Shown: positions 17,201 to 27,900, counted from the first letter of the stretch. The stretch is DNA of 64,000 nucleotides from an uncultured Acidimicrobiales bacterium (GCA_937922785.1 CALAJQ010000007.1:1-64000), one strand, 5' to 3'. The notes: generated by a model not told the origin, from the letters alone. Made by a program: numbers and translations.

Positions 17201-17522
17201 CCTGACCGCTGCTTCCCACGTGGTGCTTTATGATCGATGGTGGAACCCAGCAGTCGAAGATCAGGCCCGGGACCGGGTATGGCGAATCGGACAGAAAAAC
17301 ACGGTTATCGCTCACCGCTTAGTCTGTCCAGGGACAATCGATGAACGAGTTGAAGAAGTTGTGGCTGGTAAACGTCACGTAGCCAACATGGTGCTTCCGA
17401 AGTCATCATCAGTTGGCGATTTGGATTCTGAGCAACTGCAGCAGGCTTTAGGCATTGACCCAGCGATGTTGTTATCTGAAGACCTGTTATCTGAAGACGA
17501 AGCAACAGAGGTGACGGTCTAA
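14253..17522 (+). CDS. SNF2-family DEAD/DEAH-box helicase
   Basis: A protein of about 1089 residues. The N-terminal half includes an SNF2-associated region with YPPLLRPGERRRGEVILSQ. The motor has Walker A DMGLGKT (about residue 632), the DEAQ motif in VVLDEAQAIKN (about 728), LTGTPIENGLGDLW and, in the C-terminal lobe, DRWWNPAVEDQARDRVWRIGQ. It should be an ATP-driven double-stranded DNA translocase that remodels protein-DNA complexes or RNA polymerase. A GTG at 14238 is an alternative start. The stop overlaps the next start (TAATG), marking an operon with a small basic protein. In other actinobacteria such helicases sit beside SWIM zinc-finger proteins; none is visible here. Confidence 0.85.
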   Translation: MRKLRTIPTQVDEPKTDADKASVIEPPVPAGFSRMVQSHLDGLASDAEIAELKLRPQAWVQELWRLLDRADRAIDEVHESARGPFRSRVLSDFEAEYNAIDAAISGLIGAPKRKNPNLPRPAELQLSWTPGHIVAWAAGSSGEADDIDGVLERLQAAGAATKGWVDHPDITVPNGGSVAAVSAPLVEVLGWLAALGSDELASLASDDAAAKARVGPSALWIGRTAAMAVRLAAQGRMVPQLNQAKGGDAKNSAFQVNWAPAMMDGTRILDLARARPGAVAAVEPKQDPQAFTTSVVSDLVDAICQTAASRLEVPAPPPQPRTRSDVGEALLARLDGEVFTAARNSAADVARKLGQWSRAVTGPAKVSLVLLLDPPDSGGAWRLAVMVKGDGSKLVPVELAMVNSSNAKRKDVKEHLARLERLYPPLLRPGERRRGEVILSQSEAWDLMTGTGDLLVACGFDVRVPELSRKKSKPALRLTADADAESVVGAQQLANVRWSAVFGDVELSVEQIRHLARQAKPLVQSNGKWIELDKVDLAKAAKAIEERGETSKLTGADMLRHALGLEGTPLEGGVSVAGSGWAVELLKSASAIPDDLPTRPEGFRGELRSYQADALAWLGFLDSAGLGGCLALDMGLGKTPTMLAHVARTTGEGPTLVIAPPAVVGNWAAEAHKFVPGLKVRVHHGASRASSAEVAKLPDTYDLIITTYGTAVRDVGSLEKIKWSKVVLDEAQAIKNPASDTAQQLRRFDARTRIALTGTPIENGLGDLWAIIDWANPGLVGPRSQFVSQLAPAGNGKEAAESALKALNGLLVFRRTKAEPAIAAELPDRIDELDHCIMTAEQIGLYQAVLDGLMKETSGEEGPARKGAVLAAITALKQICNHPANYLSDYDAPLEGRSGKLIRLNEILDSVFAAEERMLIFTHFASWGVELAEYLSKRSGVKIECYHGGIARGARDRMVDEFQKGTGAGAMVLSLKAGGTGLNLTAASHVVLYDRWWNPAVEDQARDRVWRIGQKNTVIAHRLVCPGTIDERVEEVVAGKRHVANMVLPKSSSVGDLDSEQLQQALGIDPAMLLSEDLLSEDEATEVTV

Positions 17523-17806
17523 TGAGTGAGCAACAAAGACGCCGCCCGAAGAAACGCAGATCTAACCGAGGCAGAAACAGTCCTAAGAACTTCTGGGGTG
17601 ACGTCGAGAAACTGCCGGTCGCCGAAGACAAGATTAGAATCACACCCCAACCCGATGCGCTAGCTAAATCGCTAGGCCGGCCACCGATTCCAGGCTCGGA
17701 AACAATCGCCGAGCATTACTTCGAAGCGGTCTATGACCGAGCAGTTGCGCTAGCCAGCGTTCTGGCAACCGCCGGGGGAATGATAGAACCAGACGACTTG
17801 GACTGA
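17522..17806 (+). CDS. Small basic protein coupled to the SNF2 helicase
   Basis: A 94-residue protein, not recognised as a named family. The first 25 residues are strongly basic (RRRPKKRRSNRGRN), which suggests nucleic-acid binding. The rest is mixed, with a predicted helix, ETIAEHYFEAVYDRAVALASVLATAGG. The start shares one base with the helicase stop, so it is very likely translated with it and may be a cofactor. The short acidic C-terminus (EPDDLD) follows the helix. Confidence 0.6.
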   Translation: MSEQQRRRPKKRRSNRGRNSPKNFWGDVEKLPVAEDKIRITPQPDALAKSLGRPPIPGSETIAEHYFEAVYDRAVALASVLATAGGMIEPDDLD

Positions 17807-17855
17807 ACATGCCGTTGTAAAGGCGCGGCTCGAGTCGTGGTTTGATTTGAGTTGT

Positions 17856-18836
17856 CTAGTTCTTGCGGCGTCGGCCTCGGCGGCGGGGGCTTCGTTCGGT
17901 GTCGGTAGGTCCTGAAGCCACTGGTCCTGGCGCGGGCAGATCTGGAGCAGTTATGGCGCCATCAATCACCGATCGCATGTACCCGATGTGTTCTGAAGTG
18001 GAGCCGCAGCACGCGCCGATCAGGCTGACTCCAGCATCCATCATGCGTCTTGTGTGAGCACCCATGATTTCTGGAGTTCCGTTGTAGACAAGAGTGTCGG
18101 CCTTCCACTCGGGTATGCCTGCGTTTGACTTGGCGACCAGCGGAACGCCAGTGCCTGCCGCTGCCATGGCTACCATCGCCGCTTCGGTGTCTCGGAGGTT
18201 GTTTCCACAGTTTGCGCCGAACCCTGCGACGCCGATTTCAGCCAGCGCAGCAACCGCGTCTTCCCCCTTTACGCCCATCATTGTTCGTCCGGCGGTATCA
18301 AAACTCATGGTGGCGACCACTGGTAGCTCACAGGCCTGTTTGGCGCCACGTACCGCAGCGCTGACTTCGTCAAGGTCGCTCATGGTCTCCACCCAGATCA
18401 AGTCAGCTCCGCCAGCGGCTAAGCCGCCAGCTTGCTCGGCGAAAGCCTCGGTGCACTCTTCGATAGTCATGGTTCCCATCGGTTCAAGTAGTTCACCGCT
18501 GGGACCCATCGACCCCGCTACCAGGACCTGTTTGTCAGCTATATCCGCAGCTCTTCGAGCCACTTCCGCGGCCGCCTTGTTTAGCTCGAATACTCTGTCG
18601 TCGGATTTGTGAAGCATCAGACGGTATCTGTTTCCGCCGAATGAGTTTGTCAGAACTATGTCGCTTCCGGCCGTCACATATGCGGAATGAACTGCAACAA
18701 CGCGGTCTGGAAAGTCGATGTTCCATAGTTCGGGCGGATCGCCTGCTTGTAACCCAGAGGCAAAAAGCTGGGTCCCCATCCCACCGTCCACCAAGAGGTG
18801 GGTTCGTTCGTTGATGAGAGTTTCCAATACGTTCAT
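17856..18836 (-). CDS. Homocysteine S-methyltransferase (betaine-homocysteine type)
   Basis: A 326-residue zinc-dependent methyltransferase. The N-terminal DGGMGTQLF is the family start signature. Zinc cysteines are in GFGANCGNN and GACCGST. The true start is the ATG at 18834-18836; the longer open frame to 19118 overlaps a divergent small gene and is spurious. It transfers a methyl group to homocysteine. Betaine, S-methylmethionine or a methylated corrinoid are possible donors, and betaine is favoured because dimethylglycine and sarcosine oxidation genes occur in the same window. The C-terminus is a basic tail, RSPRRRGRRRKN. Confidence 0.8.
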   Translation of the reverse strand: MNVLETLINERTHLLVDGGMGTQLFASGLQAGDPPELWNIDFPDRVVAVHSAYVTAGSDIVLTNSFGGNRYRLMLHKSDDRVFELNKAAAEVARRAADIADKQVLVAGSMGPSGELLEPMGTMTIEECTEAFAEQAGGLAAGGADLIWVETMSDLDEVSAAVRGAKQACELPVVATMSFDTAGRTMMGVKGEDAVAALAEIGVAGFGANCGNNLRDTEAAMVAMAAAGTGVPLVAKSNAGIPEWKADTLVYNGTPEIMGAHTRRMMDAGVSLIGACCGSTSEHIGYMRSVIDGAITAPDLPAPGPVASGPTDTERSPRRRGRRRKN

Positions 18837-18882
18837 AGACACCCGCTGAACCATAGAGCTTCGGTGCGCTATCTTTGTGTCT

Positions 18883-19035
18883 ATGGTTTCCACGAAAGAG
18901 CAAGAACTAGCCAAGGCCCGAAGCCGCAGTGCCACCATCCAATGGATTGGATTGGCCGCTTTAGCACTCCTTGGAATCATCGCAATTTTTGTGTTCGGCA
19001 TTGGTGGCGGCAGCGGAATTGGCCATAGCGGATAG
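18883..19035 (+). CDS. Small single-pass membrane protein
   Basis: A 50-codon open frame: a charged N-terminus (MVSTKEQELAKARSRS), one clear membrane helix (IGLAALALLGIIAIFVFGI) and a Gly-rich tail. It is divergent from the homocysteine methyltransferase gene, with 46 bases between starts, and ends 39 bases before the aminotransferase gene. Not recognised as a named family. The coherent topology is the main argument that it is real; no strong ribosome binding site is visible. Confidence 0.5.
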   Translation: MVSTKEQELAKARSRSATIQWIGLAALALLGIIAIFVFGIGGGSGIGHSG

Positions 19036-19074
19036 CAGCGTGCTTTAGGCCCCAACAAGTGAGACAATTGAGCT

Positions 19075-20763
19075 ATGGGTAACCCAAGCTTGATTCCGAT
19101 GATTGCTAGCTCGGTCATCGGCGCCGATGAAGTTGTTGATGGACCGTTTGGCCCAAGACCGGTCGTATACGCCGACTACACCGCCTCGGGCCGGGCTTTA
19201 AGTTTCATCGAGGACTACCTGCGCAAAGCGGTGCTGCCGCTTTATGCAAATACCCATACCGAGTCCTCCGGCACAGGCCTACAGACGTCCAAGTACCGCG
19301 ACGAGGCCCGGTCCATCGTGGCCCGCTGCCTGGGCGCAACTGAAGACCACGCCGTGTTGTTTTGCGGAAGTGGGTCCACTGCGGCAATAGACAAGCTGAT
19401 CGGCGTCCTCGGCATCCGAATTCCGTCGGTGCTTGAAGACGCTCATTCGCTTTCAGAGCACATCCCAGCCGAGGAACGGCCCGTAGTATTCATCGGCCCG
19501 TTTGAGCACCACTCGAACGAGCTGCCCTGGCGTGAGTCGATCGCTGACGTTGTTGTGATTGACGAGAACTCCGATGGGCATATCGATGTTGAGATGCTTG
19601 AAGCCAAGCTGGAAGAGTTCGCTGAGCGCCCCATGAAAATCGGCTCTTTCTCTGCAGCATCAAACGTTACTGGGATCGTGACCGACACGTGCGCAGTGTC
19701 AACCTTGCTGCACGCACACGGCGCTCTTGCTTTTTGGGACTTTGCCGCAGCAGCACCTTATGTCGAGATCACGATGGCGTGCCCGGGCGATGGTCTTGCT
19801 TACTACGACGCAGTCTTCATCTCCACTCACAAGATGATCGGTGGGCCTGGCACTCCAGGAGTTCTTTGCGCCCGCAATGAGTTGTTCAAGAATCGAGTGC
19901 CCGACGTGCCTGGCGGTGGCACGGTTCAGTACGTGAACGAACAAGAGCATGTTTATCTTGATGACATCACCCACCGCGAAGAGGGCGGTACGCCTGCAAT
20001 CGTGGAATCAATCAGGGCTGGCCTGGTGTTTGGACTAAAGGAAGCGGTCGGCACAGACGTAATCAACGAACGCGAAGTCGCCCATGTGACCGCCGCCATC
20101 AACCAGTGGGACAGCAATGAGAACCTTTACCTCCTGGGCAGCAAGGAGGCCGAGCGTCTATCGATTGTCTCCTTTGTTGTCCGACACGGCGAGAAGGGCT
20201 TCCTGCATCACAACTATGTTGTGGCGTTGCTGAATGATCTATTCGGCGTGCAAGCGCGTGGGGGCTGTTCTTGCGCCGGACCTTATGGGCACCGGCTGCT
20301 GGGAATTGACCTGGAACAGTCTCATGAATTCGAGCGTGAGATCACAAGAGGATGCGAGGGCATCAAACCCGGCTGGGTACGAGTCAACTTCAACTATTTC
20401 ATTTCTGACGAGCAGGCTCAGTACATAATCGATGCGGTTGACGAGGTTGCTAAGTGTGGCGCCGCAATGTTGCCCCACTACAGGTTCAGTCCAGAAAACG
20501 GCCTGTGGCGTCACCGAGCAGGCAATGCTCGGCCCCCGATGAGCCTGCATGACGTCAGTTACGGCCCCGAGGGCATGAGTTTTGATGACCACCGCCAGCG
20601 GGTTGGTGACCGTTCGCTTTCTGAGTTCATGGCCGAGTCAAGGGCGCTGATCGAAGCTGCGGCCAGTCAAGCTGAGGGTCTGTCGCCTTTGGCTGCGCCT
20701 GAGACCACTGAGGACTTTGAACATCTTCGGTGGTTTCCTTATCCGGCTGACATCGCAAGCTAG
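19075..20763 (+). CDS. Class V aminotransferase/cysteine desulfurase-like protein (long form)
   Basis: A 562-residue PLP enzyme. The cofactor region is FCGSGSTAAIDKL, the aspartate is in AFWDFAAAAPYV and the Schiff-base lysine is Lys253 in STHKMIGGPGTPGVL. A C-terminal loop, ARGGCSCAGPYG, holds two cysteines where desulfurases have the catalytic cysteine. The protein is longer than SufS/IscS because of a C-terminal extension of about 100 residues. Related long forms are found in bacteria without assigned function. A sulfur-lyase role is possible but unproven. The next gene, a nucleotide cyclase, follows after six bases. Confidence 0.75.
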   Translation: MGNPSLIPMIASSVIGADEVVDGPFGPRPVVYADYTASGRALSFIEDYLRKAVLPLYANTHTESSGTGLQTSKYRDEARSIVARCLGATEDHAVLFCGSGSTAAIDKLIGVLGIRIPSVLEDAHSLSEHIPAEERPVVFIGPFEHHSNELPWRESIADVVVIDENSDGHIDVEMLEAKLEEFAERPMKIGSFSAASNVTGIVTDTCAVSTLLHAHGALAFWDFAAAAPYVEITMACPGDGLAYYDAVFISTHKMIGGPGTPGVLCARNELFKNRVPDVPGGGTVQYVNEQEHVYLDDITHREEGGTPAIVESIRAGLVFGLKEAVGTDVINEREVAHVTAAINQWDSNENLYLLGSKEAERLSIVSFVVRHGEKGFLHHNYVVALLNDLFGVQARGGCSCAGPYGHRLLGIDLEQSHEFEREITRGCEGIKPGWVRVNFNYFISDEQAQYIIDAVDEVAKCGAAMLPHYRFSPENGLWRHRAGNARPPMSLHDVSYGPEGMSFDDHRQRVGDRSLSEFMAESRALIEAAASQAEGLSPLAAPETTEDFEHLRWFPYPADIAS

Positions 20764-20769
20764 ACCGTT

Positions 20770-21918
20770 GTGGCAAAGCTCAGCGCTAGCCAACGAAAGA
20801 AGCTTCCAAACTCAGCGTTCGCTTATGTCAACCCAGCTGGCAAGCGTGTGTTGCCCATTAATGACGAGTCTCACGTACGCAACGCTTTGTCGAGATTCAA
20901 TCAGGTCAAATTTGATTCCGAGGAAGCTAGGAACCAGGCCCGTTCTCGCTTGCTGAAAGCAGCAAAAAGGTACGGGATAGTTCCGGTCGGGTTTATCGAA
21001 GGGCAACTGACCAAGGCTCAAAAAAGGGCTGCGCCTGGTCAACTGATAATTGAGCTGGGAAGGATCGAAACCTCCCAGCAACTTGAGGGCGAGCTTCGCA
21101 GGACGCTAAAGGACGAGGACCTTAAGCTGCTTCGCTGGGCAAAGGCCCATGGGTCCTATGTCGATTGTGACGGCGAGCCAACATCGCTTCCGAGTTCGGG
21201 GGCCAAGACCAAATCCACTTTCCTCCAGGGAAGCGGCCGACCACTGATGGCGATTGTCCACTCAGGTGAGGTACTGCAGACTCCCGAGATGACTGAAGCG
21301 GTGATGGCAGCCGTGCATCTGGTTGCGGGCAAGGAAATGCTGGAGGAGCTCGACGAGCTTGGAGTTGCTACGGGCAACCTGCCCGACGGTGAAGTGACTT
21401 TCCTCCTTACCGACATTGAAGGTTCGACCGAGCTGCTTACCGATCTGGGCAAGGGGTATGCCAAGGTGCTTAGCGACGTGCGCAGACTGATTCGCGAAGC
21501 GGTGCTTCGCTCAGGCGGTCGCCAAGTTGAGGCAAGGGCGGACGAATATGTAGCTGTCTTCTCTCATGCCGATGACGCCGTAGCCGCGGCGGCCGAGATG
21601 CAGCGCTCGATGCGTGCCATGAAATGGCCCAGGAACGCTCAAATAAGGATTCGAGTTGGAGTTCACAGTGGTGAGATCATGTTGACCGAGGCCGGATACG
21701 TCGGTCTTACTGTTCACACTGCTGCCAGGATCATGTCTGCGGCCCATGGCGGACAGGTGCTGATTTCGAACGAAACTCGCAAGAGATTGACCAGCGACGG
21801 TGAAGTGGAATTGCTTGACCTGGGCATGTTCAAGCTGAAGGGGCTGTCCCATCGCTACAAACTGCTTCAGTTGGTAGCTCCGGGACTAGACAGCCAGTTC
21901 GCTCCACCAGTTACCTAG
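20770..21918 (+). CDS. Class III adenylate/guanylate cyclase with N-terminal accessory domain
   Basis: A 382-residue protein with a GTG start. Residues 1-75 (LSASQRKKLPNSAFAYV to RYGIVPVGF) form a small domain also seen as a separate bacterial unit. The C-terminal catalytic domain (about 210-370) has the first metal aspartate in FLLTDIEGST and a second in ARADEYVAVF, and the dimer region GVHSGE. The usual transition-state asparagine in VN-x-AAR is replaced by histidine (TVHTAARI), as in many actinobacterial cyclases. It likely makes cAMP, though activity with the substitution is uncertain. No membrane helix. It follows the aminotransferase gene by six bases. Confidence 0.75.
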   Translation: MAKLSASQRKKLPNSAFAYVNPAGKRVLPINDESHVRNALSRFNQVKFDSEEARNQARSRLLKAAKRYGIVPVGFIEGQLTKAQKRAAPGQLIIELGRIETSQQLEGELRRTLKDEDLKLLRWAKAHGSYVDCDGEPTSLPSSGAKTKSTFLQGSGRPLMAIVHSGEVLQTPEMTEAVMAAVHLVAGKEMLEELDELGVATGNLPDGEVTFLLTDIEGSTELLTDLGKGYAKVLSDVRRLIREAVLRSGGRQVEARADEYVAVFSHADDAVAAAAEMQRSMRAMKWPRNAQIRIRVGVHSGEIMLTEAGYVGLTVHTAARIMSAAHGGQVLISNETRKRLTSDGEVELLDLGMFKLKGLSHRYKLLQLVAPGLDSQFAPPVT

Positions 21919-21951
21919 CCAAGTTATCCGGCCAAGTTGCCTGGCCAGTTT
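21913..21951. repeat. Three imperfect 13-bp tandem units at convergent gene ends
   Basis: ACCTAGCCAAGTT, ATCCGGCCAAGTT and GCCTGGCCAGTTT lie head to tail between the cyclase stop (inside the first unit) and the giant surface-protein stop just to the right. The consensus core is GGCCAAGTT. Confidence 0.7.
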
Positions 21952-21953
21952 GC

Positions 21954-24900
21954 TTAGAGCCCAGCTAGGCGAGAAGTGCCGTCTTCTTCGACCGGAGGTT
22001 CATCGTCGTCTTTGCGACGCTTGCCCATCACAAGGAAGAAGTAGCCAACCAACATCAGCCCGAATGCCAACGTCAGCATGAGTCGAAGCGAGCTGCCGGT
22101 GAAGGCCAGTCCGGCGCTGGCAGAGACTTGGGCAGTAGCTGTGGCGGTGACTATCGCGTCATCCCCGCTTCCGCCCTCGAGCCCACTTGCCGATACCACA
22201 ACGGTGTTAATCGCCAGCTTCTGGTCAGCGGTGACCTTGGTGCGAATCCGAAGTTCAATTGACTCCCCAGCCGGCAGTCCGTCGAGCTCGCACTCGATCA
22301 CTGGCTGCTTGTCAGCTTCTTTGGTCTCAACACATATGGGCGAGCCAGGCACGATGCTTTGAAGCACGTGGCCTCGGGGAATAGCATCGCTGACCGTAAT
22401 GGGGCTGAGGATCGGCTCGGGGCCAGTGTTGGTGATTACGACTGCCCATGTAACTAAATCGCCCGCCTTGAGTGGCGACTTAGAACCCGACTTCGTCACC
22501 GTCAACTCAGCTGAGGGCCGACGTACCTCCACGGCTGCATTTGCGGTTGCAGTTGCCGGGTTGGGGTCCGTCTCTGCACTTTGGGCCGAAGCGGTGTTTG
22601 TGATCACTCCGAACGCCAGGCCGGTCACGTCGGTGACCAGGTTGATCGTTGCAGTTTCCCCAGGAGTAATGTCGGCCACCGAACACTCGACTGTTTGCCC
22701 AGTTGCGGTGCAACGTGGGCTGCTTCCCGGTGAAGAGAAGGTCAGAGTTTCTGGGAGCAGATCGGTGACCACCACGTCGGTGGCAACCGATGGACCCTGA
22801 TTTAATATCTCGATCAGCCACGTGATTTGTCCGCCCGCCACAGCGTCGTTCGACACAGCGGCCTTGGAGACAGATAGGTCCGCGGTCTGGGAGACGGTCG
22901 TGGAGGTTGATGCCACGTTGTCAGCTTGAGCGGTCTCGCTGGCAGACGAAGACACCACGGCCGTGTTGGTAACAGGCTGTGTGGCCGCCGGATCGACCAG
23001 TGAGTCGAGGACCACCGTCGATGTTTCACCAACAGCAAGATCGCCTATCTGGCAAGTAACTACTTGTCCGGCAGCTGAGCAGCCAGAATCAAGCGAGTTG
23101 ATTGTCAGCTCTGACGGCAGTTCGTCAGTAATGACGACGTCTCGGGCTAGGCCTGGTCCGTTGTTCAACACTTGAAGCGAGAAAGTGAGACTCTCGCCGG
23201 CCACTACGGTCGAGGCTGTTGACTTGGTCAAACTGAGGTCTGCAAGCTCAGATACGACCACATCGGTTGACGCCGTGGGGTCAGTGTTGGTGTTTGTTTC
23301 AACCGTGGCCACTTCAGCAGCGTTGGTGATTGTTCCCGTGGTCGACGGATCAATATCGATTCCTATGGAAACCGACCCGGTAGAACCAGCGGCGACCGAG
23401 GGCAGTGGGCAACTTACCGCCGCGCCAGTTAGAGAACAGCCCGGGGAAGATAGACCAGGATTAAACGCAGTGCCCGCAGGAAGTACGTCTGTAACGGTCA
23501 GTCCGTCTGCGTCTGACGGACCCGCATTGCTTGCGACGATGTCATAGATAACTGAGTCGCCGGCGCTTGCGTTGGGGTCAGAAGTGGTCTTGGTTATGGC
23601 TACGTCAACGAGCCGCTCCACTGGCGTCTCGCTTTGGCCAGTGTCGTTGGCACCGTTGCTATCGGGCTCGGCGGCGCTGACGGCAACGTTATTGTCGAAG
23701 TTTGAGCCGTCAACTAACCAGGGCTCAGGTGTCACATCAATTGTGATGAGCTGTGAAGATCCTGCTTCCAACGTGGCAAATTCACACGTCACTGCACCAG
23801 CGCTGGCAACACATTGTTCTGAAGGCTCGACCGAGTCGATAACGCTGCCCGGTGGCAAGGCATCGATTAGAGACACTGTGGATGCGTCAGAGGGGCCATC
23901 GTTGACCACTGAAATTTCGTAGGTAAGCGGCACACCAGGTGTGACTGTCGGAGTGCTTGCCGTTTTGTTCACGCTGAGGTCGGCGTCACGTGAAACAGTG
24001 GTCTCTTCAGTGGCTGATGCTGAAGGCGAACCGTCGCCTGAAACAGTCGCTTGGTTACTCAAGATGGTGCCCTCGGCCAGTGCCGGATCCAAGTCAGCGA
24101 CTATCGCTACTGAAATGCTTTCTCCGACTGCCACCGTTCCGAGATCGCACGATACGGCTGAGCCCACGGCTGAACATGCCGGATCAGATGCGGCTGAGTC
24201 AAACGTTGCTCCGCTTGGAAGGGTGTCAGTGACAACTACGTTGTCGGTGTCAGAAGGTCCGAATGGGTTCCCAACATTTACCGACCAAGTGACTTGTTCG
24301 CCGGCTAGGACTGGGTCGGCCAGGTCGGTTTTCGCTAGCGTCAACCCACTATCTCTGGCAATGTCGACGCTATGAGTTGAGGTGTTGTCGGTGGTGTCGG
24401 GATCACCTTGATCGGCGCTGACCGAAGCTGAGTTGGTCAACACATCTCCATCGTTAACGCTCGAAGACACGTTGACTGCAACTATGGCTGTGTCGGTGGC
24501 AGACACGCTCAAGGTCCCAAAGTCACAGGTAACAGCAGCCCCAACTGCGCTACAACGAGGGTCTGAGTTTGCTGGGTCAAAGGTTGTGCCTGAGGGAAGG
24601 TTGTCGATTGTGGCAACACCGCTTCCATCAGACGGCCCAGCGTTGGCAACCTCGAGCGTCCAGTCGAACGAAGTGCCCGCAGTGATTGGCGCAGAAGGTC
24701 CCTGTTTAAAGACTGACAGGTTGGTTTCCCTAACCACTGTGCCCGACGCTGATGATTCATTGGACGCTGGGTCAATCTCAGTCTCGGCGCTGGCGACGCT
24801 GGCGGTATTGGTGAGAGTGTCGCCCAGAGCAAGGCCAGGGTCAGCATCGCTGCCAACTATCACGGATACGGTCTGGCCCGATGGCAACAAGTCAACCGTG

Positions 24901-27900
24901 CAGGTGACCCCATCTGAGCATCCGGCAGAGCTGAGGTCGGAGCGGAAGGTCAGACCAGTTGGAAGTGTGTCGGTGATCACAAGATCACTGGCGTCTGATG
25001 GGCCGCTGTTGGTCACAGATAGCTCCCACAGGACTTCGCGGCCCGCCACTATTGCGCCAAGCAGGGTCTTGGTCATCTCCAGATCAACCTCGCGAGTAAC
25101 TGCAGTTGAAACCGAGTCAGAGTTGTTGGCTGGCTGAGGGTCTGCGCTGTCACTAGATGCAGAGGCCGTGTTGATGAGACTGGCGTTGTCAGCTGTGTCA
25201 GCACCGACCGTTCCGCTGACCGTTGCTGTAATTGTTTCCCCTGGGGCCAGGGTGGCGGGAGAACACGTGACCGTGCTAGCACTCACAACGCACGAGGGGT
25301 GTCCGGAGACGCTTGCGTTGTTAATCGCCGTTGGTAGAGCGTCAGCCAACGTCGGATTGTCAGCCTGCGATGGGCCGATGTTGATGAACGTCAGGTCATA
25401 GGAAATGATTTCACCGGCAACTGCGGAGGCTGGTCCGACCTTTGAGACTTCAAGGTCTGACTGGCGCACAAAAACCGCTTCGGAGGTGGCAGTGTCGTTG
25501 GCTGGGTTTGGGTCAGTCGTAGCCGCAATTGTTGCTGCGTTGTTAGTAAGCGTGGCGTTGTCGAAGATGGTGGGCGAGGAGTTGAACCCGATTGCGAAGT
25601 TGGTGCTAGCCCCGGCGGGGAGGTTCGCCAATGCGCAGACGGCGGAGCCTGCGGTTGCGGCCGAGCAACGGCTGTCTGATGTAGCGGGATCAAACTCGAG
25701 GTCTGGACCAAATGAGTCGGTGACCTGAATTGACGTTGAGTCTGACGGCCCGAGGTTGGTTACTGAGATCTCCCACTCAACTGGCTGTCCTGGTGTTGGA
25801 TTGGTAGTCACCAGGGTTTTGGTGATGGCGAGGTCAGCTGAGGAGTCGACATCAACCGTCGAGGAATCGGTGTTGTTGGCAAGATCGGGGTCGGTCTCCG
25901 AAGCTGAGATCGAGGCATTGTTTGTGATCTGGCCGTTTGCATCAGGTGTAAGGTCACCGGCGATTACAACAGATGTTCCTGCGCCGCTGCCCAAGAAGCC
26001 GATTACGCAGATGACGTTGCCAGGTGTGGATTCGCTACACCTACTGTCTGAAGCCCCGGAGTTAAAGGTGACGTCACTTGGAAGAGCGTCCAGTATCTCT
26101 ACCGAGGTAGCGTCCGAGGGTCCTAGGTTGGTGGCGGCAAGGGTCCAACTAGTTAGCTCGCCCGCGATGGCCGGGCCGCTGTGATTCTTAACTACCCGAA
26201 GATCAGCCGACCGCGAAGGCGAGATGGTGTTGTTCGCAGTGTTGTTCGATGAGTCAGGATCAGGGGTGGAGGACCCAACGGTTGCGGAGTTGGTTATGGC
26301 AGCGCCGTCCGCAGCGTCAGGGTCCACAGCGAAGGTTACATCGGCGGTGGTTGTAGCTCCCGATGACAGAGAACCGAAGCTGCACTCGACTACAGCGCCG
26401 TTCAGAGAACAAGCGGCATCCGAAGCGCCGGGATCAAACGTCAGACCGTTCGGAACCGGATCGGACACAAGTACTTGCGATGCTTCTGAAGGTCCGGGAT
26501 TGTTGACGCTCAGCTGCCATGTGACAGAGTCGCCGGCAACCGGATTCGGAGTTAGCGAGAACTTCGCAAGCGAGAGGTCGGCCGAAGTAGTGACTGTGCC
26601 CGTGGTCGTGACGATGTTGTCTGAGTTGTCTGGATCGGCGATGCTTGAGTTTGCAAGTGCAGAGTTTGTTACCTGTGTTCCGTCCCCGGTTGTGGCATCG
26701 ATGGCAAAGGCAAGCACAAAGGACTCGCTTGAACCAGCGGCGATTGATGGCGAAGTACATGTCACGGGAGATCCGTCTGTACAGGACGGGTCAGAGTTGG
26801 CCGGCACGAAGGTTGAAATTGAGTCTGGTGCGTCCTCCACTAAGACGTTTCGAGCGTCTGACGGTCCAAGGTTTTCAACTGTGACAGTCCAGAGCGCCTC
26901 GCCTCCGGCCACCACGGGTGAGGTATCAAGAGTCTTGGAAACTACGAGGTTGGCGCTCGGCGACAAGGCAGAGGTGGTAGAAGCGGTGTCATTATTTGAG
27001 TTTGGATCGGTTTCGTTGCCGGCGGCGGTAGCTGTATTGGTGATGTTCCCCGTCGCATCAGAGTCCACGACGGCGGCAATGATTACCGACGACGAAGATC
27101 CAGAGTCGATTGATGCAAACGTGCAGGTGACAACCCCAGGAGATATCTCAACACAGCCCGGACTGGAAGCGCCTGGCGCAAAGGTTGTTCGCGGACTCAA
27201 AGTGTCGGTAACAGTTACATCTGTGGCCTGTGAAGGGCCGGTATTGATTACTCCGACTGACCATTGCGCCAACGCCCCCGGTACGGCTTGGCCGTTAAGG
27301 CTCTTTGTAACAAAGAGATCGGCCGCCCGGATAACGTCAACAGCAGCAGTGCCGGAGTTGTTCGAGCTGTCAGGGTCGGTCTGATCTGCGGAGGCACTAG
27401 CGGTGTTGATTAGCTGGTTTCCGTCAGCAAAGTCTTGCTCTAGCTCGAATGCGATTCGAACGGTCTCCGAGCTTCCCGAAGCGATCGCGCTGATTGAGCA
27501 GACGACGTCAGCACCAGAGGGAGAGCACGACGAAGACGAGTCGGTGGGGTCAAATGTTGCGCCGGCTGGAACAGGGTCGGTTACAACCACGTTGGTGGCA
27601 TCGGAAGGACCCGAATTGGCTACCAGTACTTGGAAAGATGTTCCCTGACCGGCAACGGCCGTGGAGCTGTTGGCAAGCTTGGTTACCGAGAGGTCGCTAC
27701 CTTGAGTGACGGTTCCCTGAGCTGAAGCGTTGTTGTTGGTGGCGTCGGGATCGTCAGTAGTAGCTTGCGCCGACGCTGAGTTGTTTATGGTGGAACCACC
27801 GATGGCTGAAGGTGCGAGATCAAACGCAACATTGGCAGTGGCGGTGCTACCAGCTGCGATAGAGCCCAGGTCACAACTAACAACTGACCCAGCAAGTGAG

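Noticed and set aside
18837-19118. N-terminal extension of the homocysteine methyltransferase frame.
   Set aside because: The family domain begins at the ATG at 18834-18836, and the extension overlaps a divergent small gene.
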